From: Molossus alvarezi
Lineage: Eukaryota > Chordata > Mammalia > Chiroptera > Molossidae
Length of the DNA: 64,000 bases
NCBI GenBank assembly: GCA_037176705.1
Contig: CM073886.1
Location: 86,463,501-86,527,500, forward strand
Direction: 5' to 3'
A program made the translations under genes and the position numbers. This document shows positions 1 through 9,350 of the stretch, one piece after another. The first letter of the stretch is position 1. Each line of letters begins with the position of its first letter. The notes under the pieces were generated by a model. The model did not search any database, had not been told where the DNA came from, and saw only the letters and a list, made by a program, of their open reading frames with translations.

Positions 1-99
1 TAAATTGAACATATTACAAAGTTATGTTTAATAAAACAGATATATAAACTGAACCTGTTGTGAAACCATGAATGTTGAGATAATTGTCTCTTTCCTCAG
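1..99 (+). other. MRPS27: MRPS27 intron 3' end and acceptor site
   Basis: This is the tail of the intron before the first exon in the window. A pyrimidine-rich run (tgtctctttcctcag) ends in the acceptor AG at 98-99. The bases across the junction read CAG followed by GTAAAAG, so the acceptor overlaps a sequence that also resembles a 5' splice site. There is no other feature in these 99 bases. Confidence 0.85.
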
Positions 100-177
100 G
101 TAAAAGATGTCTGCTTTCTGCAGCATATGTGGACAGCCACAAATGGGAAGCAAGACAAAAAGAAGATTGTCACCTTG
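100..177 (+). CDS. MRPS27: MRPS27 coding exon (probably exon 2): mitoribosomal small subunit protein mS27
   Basis: MRPS27 (mS27) is a pentatricopeptide-repeat family protein of the small subunit of the mitochondrial ribosome. It works in the matrix, where it contacts 12S rRNA and supports mitochondrial translation. This 78-bp exon enters in phase with two bases of a split glycine codon, reads on through [20 protein letters not shown], and ends with the first base of an alanine codon. It matches mammalian mS27 from about residue 25 to 51 as I remember the family, just after the mitochondrial targeting segment. The acceptor is AG at 98-99 and the donor is GTAGGT at 178. A second GT lies 4 bases downstream, giving a tandem donor. 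The exon that supplies the start codon and the targeting peptide must lie before the window. The length is a multiple of three, so skipping this exon would keep the frame. Confidence 0.93.
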
Positions 178-183
178 GTAGGT

Positions 184-1489
184 ACCTATGTGTCATTTTC
201 AGTTACTCTATATGTTTACGATTATAAATTCATATGGTGTATGTATGAGATGATGCTTGTATGATCATTTCAGATAAGTACAGTTTAGGTCTTAAAAAGA
301 ATTAGACTTTTGTTTCACACATGGCAAGATCCTTTTTGCCATCCTACTAGTTGTTTTTTGCCTTGATGAACAGTCTTCCTAAATTGTGTAAACAGTGCTT
401 ACTTTTTGTTCATTTTATTGTGTAGTTAGTTGCCCTGCTGTTTTACTTATCTGCAGAGAAAAACGTATTTTATACTTTCATCTTTATTTATTATCATTTC
501 TTAACGTGGTCTTCAGAAAGCTTTTTGACTCTCCTCTTTTCATTGCCAGGTGATAGATAGATTTGAAAGCTGTGTTATAAGCTCATATAAACCATTTAAG
601 TAAGATAGTTGGCTAACATTGTCTCAGGCAGTGGGCTCCTCATTATAAGCTCCTGTTTCCTATGTTATATTACACAGATAGCAACCCTTCTTTTATAAAA
701 TAACAAGGCCTACAAGAAATCGCTGACCCTGTGAACATTTTATAGACATATACATGCTACATATATATAATATATTGTATATATAACATCATTGGGATAA
801 AGTCAAGACGATTGGTGAGTTTTATGTGAATAATGTAATTTTTGGATCAGTTCCAGTACTTATCTCATATTTTCACCAAGATTTCTTTCTCTGCTTTTTT
901 GGGGGGGCTTATGTTAAATAAGAAGAAAGTCCCCCTGTGTTTATGGATTCTTCCCATAACTTGGTTGGGGAAGGGGCAGGATTTTTTATAGCTATGTACA
1001 ATAGCTACCTTGGGGAACAGAGTTGGTTTGTGAGACCTGGAATTGGGTGTATGGGTAAGAACCAGCCAAAACAGCTGTGGAAAATCTGAAAATTAATAAC
1101 TACACATTTGCACTGAAATGTAGAATCCCTGTGAACAACAGATAGAAGTGCAGATGGCTATGGATGTGGTGTGCTAGCAAAGTCAGATACTATTTGGTAT
1201 TATAATGGCATCATCATAGGTGACACGGCTTTTTTACAAAATGGGGAACAGCCCTTGGTAAAGTTCTGAATGAATCCAAGTGCTGTCTTTCCTCAATTTA
1301 CCCAATATTTGCATTTATGGAAAATTCAGCTTATTTTCAAGTTATGCCCCTCCCTAAGTACTTTGTTTATATGTAAAATGGAGTTAGTTTTGCTAATTAT
1401 AAATAGGTATTTTTGAATAGTTTGAATGTCTGCCCTGTCATACATAGCATGATATGTAGATCAAATAGTTTTAACTTTTTATAGGGAAA
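184..1489. other. Unassigned AT-rich intron sequence
   Basis: I recognise no gene or repeat family here. A short TA-rich run lies around 745-790 and a G run near 901-907. Open frames are short and have no similarity I recognise. Confidence 0.6.
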
Positions 1490-1720
1490 TAATTTGAAAT
1501 TTACAAAAAAAAAAATTATAAGAATAATACAAAGAGCATCTGATACCTTTAGCCCAGATATACGTATTGTCACCATTTTGACCCTTTTATTTTGCTTTAT
1601 CATTCTCTGTATGCATACATTTTTTTAACCTTTTGAGGGTTTTTTTTGCATATATTACAGCTCTTTATCCTGAAGGCTTTAGTATATATTACCTGACATT
1701 TTTAAAGAAGCCAGTCCCTG

Positions 1721-1972
1721 CCCTGGCTGGTGTTGCTCAGTGGTTAGAGCATCGGCTCGAGGACCAAAGGATCTCGGGTTTGATTCCCAGTCAAGAGCAT
1801 GTACCTGGGTTGCAGATTCAATCTCTGGCCCTGGTTGGGGCACATGCAGGAAGCAGCCAATCAATGTGTCTCTCTCTCTCTTTCTTTCTCTCTACCTGCC
1901 CCCTTTCTACTCTCTCTCTAAAAAAAGAAATAAATAAATGGGAAAAATATCCTTGGGTGAGAATTTTTAAAA
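1721..1972 (+). repeat. VES SINE
   Basis: A tRNA-derived bat SINE. The head is CCCTGGCTGGTGTTGCTCAG with an A-box-like part, followed by a B-box-like GGGTTTGATTCCCAGTC, a CT-rich stretch and an A-rich tail ending near TATCCTTGGGTGAG. It lies sense to MRPS27. Confidence 0.88.
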
Positions 1973-2254
1973 AAGGAGGAACCAGCTCCTTTGTAAAAAA
2001 AAAAAAAAAAAAAGGATATTCTTCTTTCTGGGTTTGTCTGAGATTTCCTCATGATGAGATTCAAAATATGCTTTCCTAGTCAGAATATTGTCAATGATAT
2101 TTCGTCCTTCTCAGGGCACATCTAGAGATACCTGTTGTCGATCTGTCTTCACTGAGAGTGTTAACTTGGATCTCCTAGTCAAGTGTGTCTGATTTCCTCA
2201 CTGGAAAGTTACTGTTATTCTCCCTTATAACTGATAGGCAATCTGTGGAGAGAT

Positions 2255-2476
2255 TTCTTATTTATTTATTTTTAAATATGTTTTTATTGATTGTTTTAGA
2301 GAGAAAGATAGAAACATCCATGTGAGAGAGAAACATTGATCAGCTGCCTCCTGCATGTCCCCCCCTGGGGATCAAGCCTGAAACCTGGGCATGTGCCCTG
2401 ACCAGGAATCAGACTGGGACCTCTCAGTCCATGGAGTCCATGGGATGATGTCCAGTCCACTGAGCCACACTGGGGG
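2255..2476 (-). repeat. VES SINE with target-site duplication
   Basis: Reverse-oriented VES of the older type, with a TTTATTGATT tail and a GAGCCACACTGG head complement. It is flanked by the direct repeat CTGTGGAGAGAT at 2243-2254 and 2477-2488, which marks a retroposition event into the older L1. Confidence 0.88.
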
Positions 2477-2955
2477 CTGTGGAGAGATATTTTAATATGT
2501 AAATATCCTGTTTATCAGCACTTAGTAGGCAGAAGATTTAGCATCCATTGAGGCATCTTGCCTGAATCAGTCTTTACTACAACAATTGCAAAATGATGGT
2601 TTTTCAACTCCATTAATACTTCCACATTTACTAGTTAGTACTCAGTATTCTGCTGTAAGCAAGAAGAGCCCTCTCTTCTTTCCCATGTATTTCTTTGAAC
2701 TATATTTACCTGTTCATTATCAATATGGTCTTCTGGATTGTGGATTTCTCTTGTTTTTCTTTTTAATGATTCATTACCATTCTTAATTATTTGAGTGATC
2801 AAATTGTCTCAGATTTGGCTAGCAGGAGCCCTTTCAAGCTGTCAATGTTCCAGGCTTATTTTGTACCTTTCCTGCTGTAGCCCTGGAATCAACAATTTGT
2901 CCAAGGAGTCCTGGTTCTTTTAGTAGGGAATGCTATTAGTAGCCAAGATCTCTGT

Positions 2956-3855
2956 ACTAGATGTCCTCTTGTCATTGTGGAGTTTTTGCTTTTTGGCCCA
3001 TTTAGTGGACAGAGCTAGGAAAATATGTATACATAAACACATACAGCTGTGTACATCCATGCATACTATATGCATACATGTATACATTTTACATGTAATA
3101 AGTTCTTATGAAACCTCCAATTCTAATGCATCCCCACAGGGTTCTTCCTTGCCTTCCTCTAGTCCATATTTGTATCTCCTTTCCATGCTGAAAACCTTGG
3201 CTCCCAACAGGGACAATGTTTTGATGTATTGGACAGTCTCAGCATTGCAGGTTATTGAAATTTCCTTTCTTCTGCCTATTAACTGCCAGTAATGCCCTGC
3301 TGTCATTCTGACCGTCCAAAAAAATACCCCTGTATATTCTAAAATGCCCTCTAGGGCCAATAATACTCCTTTTGTGAACCACTGTTGTAATGATGAAACT
3401 TGACAGGGACTCAATTATATTGCAAAACTTGTTCTGATGTACTGTATATGAGTTAAAAGAAAAGTGCTATGGAAGTACAGAGAAGAGAACGAAAAATTTC
3501 AGGAAAGCTATTAACACTTTCTTAGGTATAGGGAAGGAAGATTAGTAAATGAGACCATTATATTTGGCACCTTGGTATGGAGTATGGTCAGCTGTGTGTT
3601 ATTTTGAGACAAATCTAGGGGAACATTTTCATGGATTCCTGAATAAGCAAAGGCTGTTTGCCAAAGAATGAACATCATAATCTTCAACGAATAAACGTAT
3701 GGGGGTAATTGTTTCCTCGTCTGTTAAGATTAGTATACTTGGAAAACAGTACTAGCTACCATTTACTGAATACTACCTGGCCTAGAATACCCTTAGTACA
3801 TCCTGAACCCCTACCCAGTCAGAATAGATTTTCCCTCGTCCTCTATTCTTACAAC
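2956..3855. other. Unassigned intron sequence
   Basis: No repeat family or gene is recognised. There is a short purine/pyrimidine alternating stretch (atgcatactatatgcatacatg) near 3058-3080. The open frames (up to 120 codons) show no family features. Confidence 0.55.
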
Positions 3856-4050
3856 ACTTATGCAGTGTGATGTGGTGAAGCTTCTGCACTTGGGAGACAG
3901 ACGTCTAGGTGTGAACCCCAGCTCCGCCAGCTTTCCAAAACTATGTCACTTCGGTTTCTGTACCTATAAATTAGGGACGCTGGTAATGCGTGCCCTAGCT
4001 AATACTCCGACATAAACTAGGTGCTCCAGAAATGTGTGGAGTGAACAAGT
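3856..4050 (+). repeat. MIR SINE (ancient)
   Basis: The order of MIR landmarks is visible: a 'gtgtgaaccccagctccgcc' core, then 'tatgtcacttcggtttctgtacctataaa', then 'gtgctccagaaatg' near the end. Divergence is high, as expected for this old mammal-wide family. Confidence 0.6.
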
Positions 4051-4309
4051 CCCTAGGCCCTTGATTTTACATCTATATAAAAGGTGGGAGGTTTTGAAAC
4101 TCAAACAGTTTGGAAGAGAGACTATTTGAAACAATATTTTTCCCTTATTGTGTAATAGAACGTGATTAAAACAAACATTCGCTTCTACGTGCTATTACTA
4201 CATGTTTTCCCTAACGCATATTTGAGTGTTTGGGTTAGTCTATTGGCTCCGAGAAGTGAGGGCAGCTTGTGGTCAGGCAGCACGACTGATGCGGCCTGCG
4301 GAAAATCGG

Positions 4310-4324
4310 GCAGTAGGTGGCAGT
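4310..4324 (+). promoter_or_regulatory. CTCF-like binding motif
   Basis: The sequence GCAGTAGGTGGCAGT matches the CTCF core consensus CCASYAGRKGGCRSY at 14 of 15 positions; only the first base differs. It lies in the CpG-rich block. Occupancy cannot be seen from sequence. Confidence 0.6.
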
Positions 4325-4405
4325 GCGGCCTCTTCGGAGACCGCCATGCAGACAAGTGAAGCCCCGCGTTTGGGTCCGAACCTTTCCCAGTATCCGCCTG
4401 CCTTT

Positions 4406-4412
4406 CCGGAAG
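4406..4412 (+). promoter_or_regulatory. ETS/GABP-like motif
   Basis: CCGGAAG is the core bound by ETS factors such as GABPA (NRF-2), a known activator of nuclear genes for mitochondrial proteins. The short motif means little alone; it gains weight from the adjacent NRF-1-like site and the CpG context. Confidence 0.45.
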
Positions 4413-4420
4413 CCTCCCTG

Positions 4421-4432
4421 TGCGCGTGCGTG
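4421..4432 (-). promoter_or_regulatory. NRF-1-like motif
   Basis: TGCGCGTGCGTG on the + strand reads CACGCACGCGCA on the - strand. That matches the NRF-1 consensus YGCGCAYGCGCR at 11 of 12 positions. It lies nine bases from the ETS/GABP core. Confidence 0.5.
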
Positions 4433-4463
4433 GAGGGCTGCCCTAAGCATGTGGAGTGCTGTG

Positions 4464-4549
4464 ATTGGGCGCGGTGTCTCGTGCGGGCTCGCTGATTGGG
4501 AGAGGGAGGAGGAACGATGTGAAGCATTTACTCCGCGAATCCCCATTGG
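4464..4549 (-). promoter_or_regulatory. Cluster of three CCAAT boxes (NF-Y-like)
   Basis: ATTGG (CCAAT on the - strand) occurs at 4464-4468, 4495-4499 and 4545-4549, all in the same orientation. The first two start 31 bp apart, close to three helical turns, a spacing common in NF-Y-driven promoters. A fourth ATTGG lies at 4242-4246 at the other edge of the island. Confidence 0.5.
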
Positions 4550-4814
4550 AGGGCCTTGGGTGGAGTGAAGTGCGGCGGAGAGGAAAGGGGTGGGTCTGGG
4601 TGTGGGTCTGCGTCTTCCATCTGCTTAAGTGATTGCGTCTTCGTGCGGAATGCTGTGGAGGAGGCGTTCTGGGTTCTCGGATAGGCGCGCAGCTATGGGG
4701 CCTCCTCTCATCAGTCTCTTTAGTGGTTTTCTGTTAGTGCCTCGAGGGAGAGCTGATGGGGGGGTCTGGAAGGGTCTGTCCAGCTCGCAGTAGGAGGGTA
4801 CTTATGTTCCATCT

Positions 4815-5320
4815 TAGTACAGTGTGCCTTTGCTGCAGTCTAGGGGGCGAACAGGCCATGAATGCAGTGCACGTCCTCAGATAAACATCAAAAGACAACC
4901 TCTGTTCACTGCTGGCTGTGTCCCAGGTTCTGTGCAAAGCATTTCACACGCATCATTCCATTTAATGCTCACAAAAGCCAGGTAAGGCAGCTGCTGTGAT
5001 TCCCCTTCAGAGATGAGGAAACAGGCCATATTCTGACGTTTGCTTAGAGCCATACTGTATTCTATTGCCATCCCACTCAAAAATAGCTTCCTCAGTGATT
5101 GCTGCAGTACCTGCAATTCTACCATAGAGTCTCCCCTTGCGTTAAAGCAGTGGATTTCTTGTTTAAGAAAAAAAACAAAACAAAACTTTTTGATTGCAGT
5201 GCACTATATACTGAGAAGTGCACAAATCATAATGTATAGATTGATGAGTTATCACAGAGTGAATGAACCTGTCACTCCAGAAGCCCTTATTGCAGCTCCT
5301 ATTCTATTCAAGAGTAACCC
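4815..5320 (+). repeat. Inverted duplication, left arm
   Basis: From about 4815 (ACAGTGTG...) to about 5320 the + strand reappears as reverse complement at about 7650-8405 with high similarity and small differences. Shared landmarks are 'gcagtctagggggc', 'tcagataaacatcaaaagac', 'gagtctccccttg' and 'gattgatgagttatcacaga'. Weak similarity may continue to about 5347. The arm contains an old MIR. It starts right beside the CpG-rich block and its far end meets an old L1. Confidence 0.88.
4905..5022 (-). repeat. MIR SINE inside the duplicated arm
   Basis: The + strand reads 'ggttctgtgcaaagcatttcac', 'ccatttaatgctcacaa' and 'cagagatgaggaaac', the reverse-oriented MIR pattern. The same MIR is in the right arm, so it predates the duplication. 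It contains CAG|GTAAGG at 4979-4987, a strong 5' splice-site match on the + strand. Confidence 0.75.
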
Positions 5321-5349
5321 TTATCCTGACATCTAACACTATAGGTTAT

Positions 5350-6520
5350 TTATGTTAATGGCAAATGTAAAACATACAAAAGTAGAGTGGTATAAGGAAT
5401 CCCCATTATCCATCACCTGGCTTCAAAAGTTATCAGTCATGGCCAATCTTTACCTCTACTTCTCATTCCCCAATCTTTTTTTAATTTTAATTTTTTGCAG
5501 ATAGAGTGGGAGGAAGAGAGAGAGAGAAACATCGATGTGAAAGGGACATATCGAGTAGTTGCCACCCGCACAACCCAACCAAGGCTGGGGACAAACTGCA
5601 ACCGAGGCACGTGCCCTTAGTGGGAACCGAACCTGGGTCTCTCTGGACCGCAGGCCAATGCTCTAACCGCTGAGCCAAACTGGCCAGGGCTCATTCCCCA
5701 ATCTTGATCCTTTGGATTATTTTGAGGCAAATCCCAGGTAGAATGTTATTTCAGCCATAAATATTTTATTGTATACCTCTAAAAGATAAGGTTATTTTTA
5801 ATACCGTTATCACATCTAGAATATTAATGATTGTTTAAATATGGAATATTCAGTCAATGTTCACATTTTCCTGATACTATCATAAAAATTATTAATGGTT
5901 TGGTTGAATCAGGATGCACATAAGATCTCTTTCAATTTATTTGTTGAAGAAAACAGGCCTTTTGTTCTATCGACTTTCCCACATTCTGAATTTGGTGTTT
6001 TTATTCTTATAGCGGGTTTTAACATGTCCCTCTACCTTCCATATGCCCTATAAAACTGGCAGAGAAGGAAGGTTGATCAGATTTGAGGGTCTTTCTGTTT
6101 TTGTTTTTCTTTCGGCATGAATACTTCATAAGAAGTGTTGTTTACTTTTGTCAGGAGATACCCAGCATTTGGTTATTCCATTCATGATCATTGCTTAGAT
6201 CCATTATTTCATTAGGGGCTGCAAAATGTTCCTCATTTATTACCCAGAAAATTTTTGTGAAAGAATTTCCTTTCATCAACAGTTTAGCTACCCTGAGGTA
6301 CAGTTTGTATGGAAGAGACAATTTTTAATGAGTTGACCCCTTACCATCCTCCAAAGATGATGAATAAGGTTGTTTTTAAAAACTGTGAATTCATGGATTT
6401 AAGCATTCCAGACATGTTAATTCATTGCCGTTGGTATTTTATGGAAAGGGTCTTAGTTTTCCAACTCGGGTCTGTGGAACCTTAGGAATTCTTGGGCTTT
6501 CCAACTCAAGTCACATGATT
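5350..6520 (-). repeat. Old L1M-type 3' UTR, antisense, split by a VES SINE
   Basis: The + strand has the reverse complement of an old L1 3' UTR: 'ttgaggcaaatcccag', 'tacctctaaaagataagg', 'caatgttcacattttcctgat' and 'ggttgaatcaggatgcacat'. The later part (6020-6430) fits the same family less clearly. The VES at 5478-5690 interrupts it. Confidence 0.6.
5478..5690 (-). repeat. VES SINE with 15-bp target-site duplication
   Basis: Reverse-oriented VES ending in GCCAAACTGGCCAGGGC. The flanking direct repeat TCATTCCCCAATCTT lies at 5463-5477 and 5691-5705 with no mismatch, so the insertion is fairly young. Confidence 0.93.
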
Positions 6521-7455
6521 TCACTTTTAGACTGTTTCTGTACTGGGCTTCCCTTTGGTTAAAATAAACATTAAATTAAAGCATTGCCTCTAAATTCCTT
6601 CACAAATTGGGCAGATCTTTTGGGAAGGTGCAGGGTGAAAGTTACTAGCATTAGCCAGTTAGCAGCTGTTGAATTACAGACTAAGACCCACAGTGGATAG
6701 GATTTAGGAAAAAACCATTTCAGGGAACTGCGTGTGGTTTGGGTAGGAAGGCAGGCCTGATTTGGGGTAGGAAGTTCTCTATGTTCTGAGAGGAAGTTTG
6801 CTTGGGTCACCCTGCTGGGGACAATGGCCCACGTGACTTGAACTGAATTGGGTTCCTGATCCCTGACTTAAAATATTTTATTTCTGATTTTTTTAGCTTA
6901 AAAGTAATCATAAAGTAAGGGGCACCTTTTGATTTTGGTTATTATTTGGGGGGGGTGCATTTTTAATTTTTTTTTTTAAAGAATTCCCTTTCCAAATCTA
7001 AAGTGAATTATTCTACTGGTTCATTTGCATTCAGTTTGAAACTTGAGCGCCGTGGTCATCTTTTACTGACACTTCTTCCATTAGCTGAGGTTTCGCTTTG
7101 CTATGTGATTTCAGCTGTGGAAGACCTTTGGCTTGTTGCAGTAATTTTTCAGATCTTTTTTTCAAATTTTTCAAATGCTCTTGAAGCCTGATGGAGCTTT
7201 TGTGAAGCCTGCTCTCTTAACTTTTGTCAGTTCCATGTTTGCATCTCTGTGACATCTATTCATGTACCAGGTTTCCTATTTACCATCTGCTGGCTGTCCT
7301 ACAGATGGCCTGACTTATGCACATCTTCCTCCTTTGGTCTCATTTTCTATGTATGTAAAGTTTGCCTTCACATTTTTTCTTTAGTGGATCTATTTGCTTT
7401 AAAGTTTCTGGTGACATATAGAGAGACAAATAGACTGAAGATAATCTAAATATCT
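6521..7455. other. Unassigned intron sequence, spacer of the inverted duplication
   Basis: This is most of the loop between the two arms. I recognise no gene. It has no clear repeat landmarks apart from a G run at 6949-6955 and a T run near 6969-6978. Confidence 0.5.
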
Positions 7456-7640
7456 ATATTTAAAATGGTTTGTAGGTTAGTTTTTCCTATTTCTATTTCT
7501 TCCCAGAAAAATGAAACTTTTATCATTATGTAATGATCCACATAATGTGTAAAAAATGCTTTTTACCTTTAAATCTATTGAATCTGATATTAATGCAGCT
7601 ACACCAATTTTCTTTTGGCTACTGTTTGCTTATGGTGTTC
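7456..7640 (-). repeat. Old LINE-1 ORF2 fragment, antisense
   Basis: The + strand 'gaatctgatattaatgcagctacaccaattttcttttggc' resembles the complement of the L1 endonuclease-coding region. The right arm of the inverted duplication appears to sit directly after it. Confidence 0.5.
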
Positions 7641-7649
7641 GATGTCAAG

Positions 7650-8405
7650 ATCTTGAACAGGAGAATGGGAGCTGCAATAGGGCTTCTGGAGTGACAGGTT
7701 CATTCACTCTGTGATAACTCATCAATCTATACATTATGATTTGTGCACTTCTCAGTATATTGTGCACTGCAATCAAAAAGTTTTTTGTTTTGTTTTTTTT
7801 TAAACAAGAAATCCACTGCTTTAACACAAGGGGAGACTCTATGGTAGAATTGCAGGTACTGCAACAATCACTGAGGAAGCTATTTTTGAGTGGGATGGCA
7901 ATAGAATACAGTATGGCTCTAAGCAAACATCAGAATATGGGCTGTTTCCTCATCTCTGAAGGGGAATCATAGCAGCTGCCTTACCTGGCTTTTGTGAGCA
8001 TTAAATGGAATGATGCGTGTGAAATGCTTTGCACAGAACCTGGCACACAGCCAGCAGTGAACAGAGGTTGTCTTTTTTTTTATTTTATCCTCACCCGAGG
8101 ACATTTTTCCATTTTTTTGTTCAGATAGAGTGGGAGGGAGAGAGAGGAAGAGAGAGAGAGAAACATCGACGTGAAAGGGACACATCGAGTGGCCGCCAGC
8201 CGCACGACCAACCAGGGCCGGGGACAAACTGCAACCGAGGTACATGCCCTTAGCTGGAACCAAACCCGAGCCTCTCTGGACCGCAGGCCGACTCTCTAAC
8301 CGCTGAGCCAAACTAGCCAGGGCCAGAGGTTGTCTTTTGATGTTTATCTGAGGACGTGCACTGCATTCATGTCCTGCTTGCCCCCTAGACTGCAATGAAA
8401 GTACA
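7650..8405 (-). repeat. Inverted duplication, right arm, split by a VES SINE
   Basis: Reverse-complement copy of about 4815-5320. It includes the same MIR and the same T-rich run (complement of the A-rich run in the left arm). Without the VES and one copy of its target duplication (together 262 bp) the arm is about 495 bp, equal to the left arm. The left arm lacks the VES, so the VES arrived after the duplication. L1-like sequence on one side suggests this is the derived copy. Confidence 0.88.
8077..8323 (-). repeat. VES SINE inserted into the right arm
   Basis: Young-type VES (CTCACCCGAGGACATTTTTC tail complement and CCAAACTAGCCAGGGC head complement). The perfect 15-bp target duplication CAGAGGTTGTCTTTT is at 8062-8076 and 8324-8338. 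It gives a relative date: duplication first, SINE second. Confidence 0.94.
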
Positions 8406-9350
8406 CTGTTTATAAAATATTCACATAGTCAATTTTCCCTCAGATTTAAGCAATTGCGTGTACTTACCAGTCTTTCTAGCATCTCAAGTCTTTTTTAAAG
8501 GATCATTTTCAATCTTCTAAAAAATACAACTTCCAAAAATTTCCTTTAGTAAATGTTTGTTGCTAATAAATTATCTCAGTTTTTACTTTTCCTCTAATTT
8601 TAAAAGATAAAATTACTAGATTTGTGAATCTGTTTTGAGGGTATTTTACTCCCAGCATATTATTTTAGTGCCTTCTATTATTACTACTGAGAAAATATCT
8701 ATTGGTGTAGTCGTTTTTCCTTTGTAACTAGTTTATCTTTTTCTTCTGGCTACTTTTAAAATTCCCTTATTCTTCAGTTTCACTATAGTGTATCATGGTG
8801 TGGGTGTACATTTTTTAATATGTTTTTTTATTGATTTTTTCAGAGAGAGAGCAAGGGGGAAAGAGATAGAAACATTGATGTGAGAGAGAAGCTTGGAACA
8901 GCTTCCTTCTGCATGCCCCTACTGGGGATTGAGCTGGAAACCTGGGCATGTGCCCTGACCGGGAATCAAACCGGGACCTCTCAGTCGTGGGACGATGCTC
9001 AGTCCACTGAGCCACACTGGCCAGGCAGTATGGGTATAATTTTACTTAGTTGATTTGAGATTTTATGTTTCTTGGATCTGAAAACTTACATCTTTTATCA
9101 GTTCTAAAATTTATTTAGCTATTAACTCATCATGTATCACTTTTTCTATTCTCTCTATATAATTTCTTTTAGAAATTCAATTAAATGTAGTTTCAGCCTT
9201 ATTCTATTTTTTATTCCTCTTTTATGTTTTTCATCTTTATCTATCTTTGCTGCGTTCTATGTAATTTCTTTTAGATTTTTCAGTTCACTAATTCTCACCT
9301 TGCCTGTGTCTAACCTGCTCTTTAACTTACGCATTAAGTTTCAATTTATT
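8406..9350 (-). repeat. Old LINE-1-like AT-rich sequence, antisense, with a VES insertion
   Basis: T-rich sequence such as 'ttctggctacttttaaaattc' and 'agtttcactatagtgtatcatggtgtgg' resembles the complement of old L1 coding sequence. The VES at 8811-9026 interrupts it. Assignment is by eye and uncertain. Confidence 0.4.
8811..9026 (-). repeat. VES SINE
   Basis: Reverse-oriented older VES with TTTATTGATT tail side and CCACACTGGCCAGGC head side. An imperfect target duplication is visible: 'gtgtgggtgtacat' before and 'gtatgggtataat' after. Confidence 0.88.

Larger units (their letters stand above)
1490..2955 (-). repeat. Old LINE-1 (L1M-type) 3' untranslated region, antisense, split by two VES SINEs
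   Basis: The + strand reads like the reverse complement of an old mammalian L1M 3' UTR. Recognisable stretches are TTTATCATTCTCTGTATGCA near 1597, then 'tttcctcatgatgagattca', then 'catccattgaggcatcttgcc', then 'ggaatcaacaatttgtccaa' near 2885. The same kind of sequence recurs at 5350-6520 and 31440-32690. VES copies at 1721-1972 and 2255-2476 interrupt it. The exact subfamily needs a repeat library. Confidence 0.6.
4235..4700. promoter_or_regulatory. Intronic CpG-rich block, candidate alternative or antisense promoter
   Basis: A hand count gives about 33 CpG dinucleotides between 4261 and 4700, far denser than the surrounding intron. Inside are a CTCF-like core (4310-4324), a YY1-like CCGCCATG (4341-4348, ATGGCGG on the - strand), an ETS/GABP site CCGGAAG (4406-4412), an NRF-1-like site (4421-4432) and CCAAT boxes read as ATTGG at 4242, 4464, 4495 and 4545. 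GABP, NRF-1, YY1 and NF-Y together are typical of promoters of nuclear genes for mitochondrial proteins. Read on the - strand, the order is CCAAT boxes, NRF-1, ETS, then ATGGCGG, which would fit - strand transcription; activity in both directions is possible. Open frames here are short and unrecognised, so I do not call a protein. Promoter activity is inferred. Confidence 0.6.

Noticed and set aside
1633..2079. 148-codon frame on the + strand
   Set aside because: Most of it is a translated VES SINE. The same 'WLEHR'/'RFPL' type peptides recur in every VES copy in the window.
4235..4568. Several overlapping frames of 83-103 codons in the CpG block
   Set aside because: GC-rich DNA has few stops, so open frames are expected on all strands. 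None has a recognised domain, and no splice structure can be shown.
7650..8405. Right arm read as a processed pseudogene
   Set aside because: There is no poly-A tail at either end and no matching target duplication around the arm. The source (left arm) is intronic and has no coding frame, so DNA duplication is the simpler reading.
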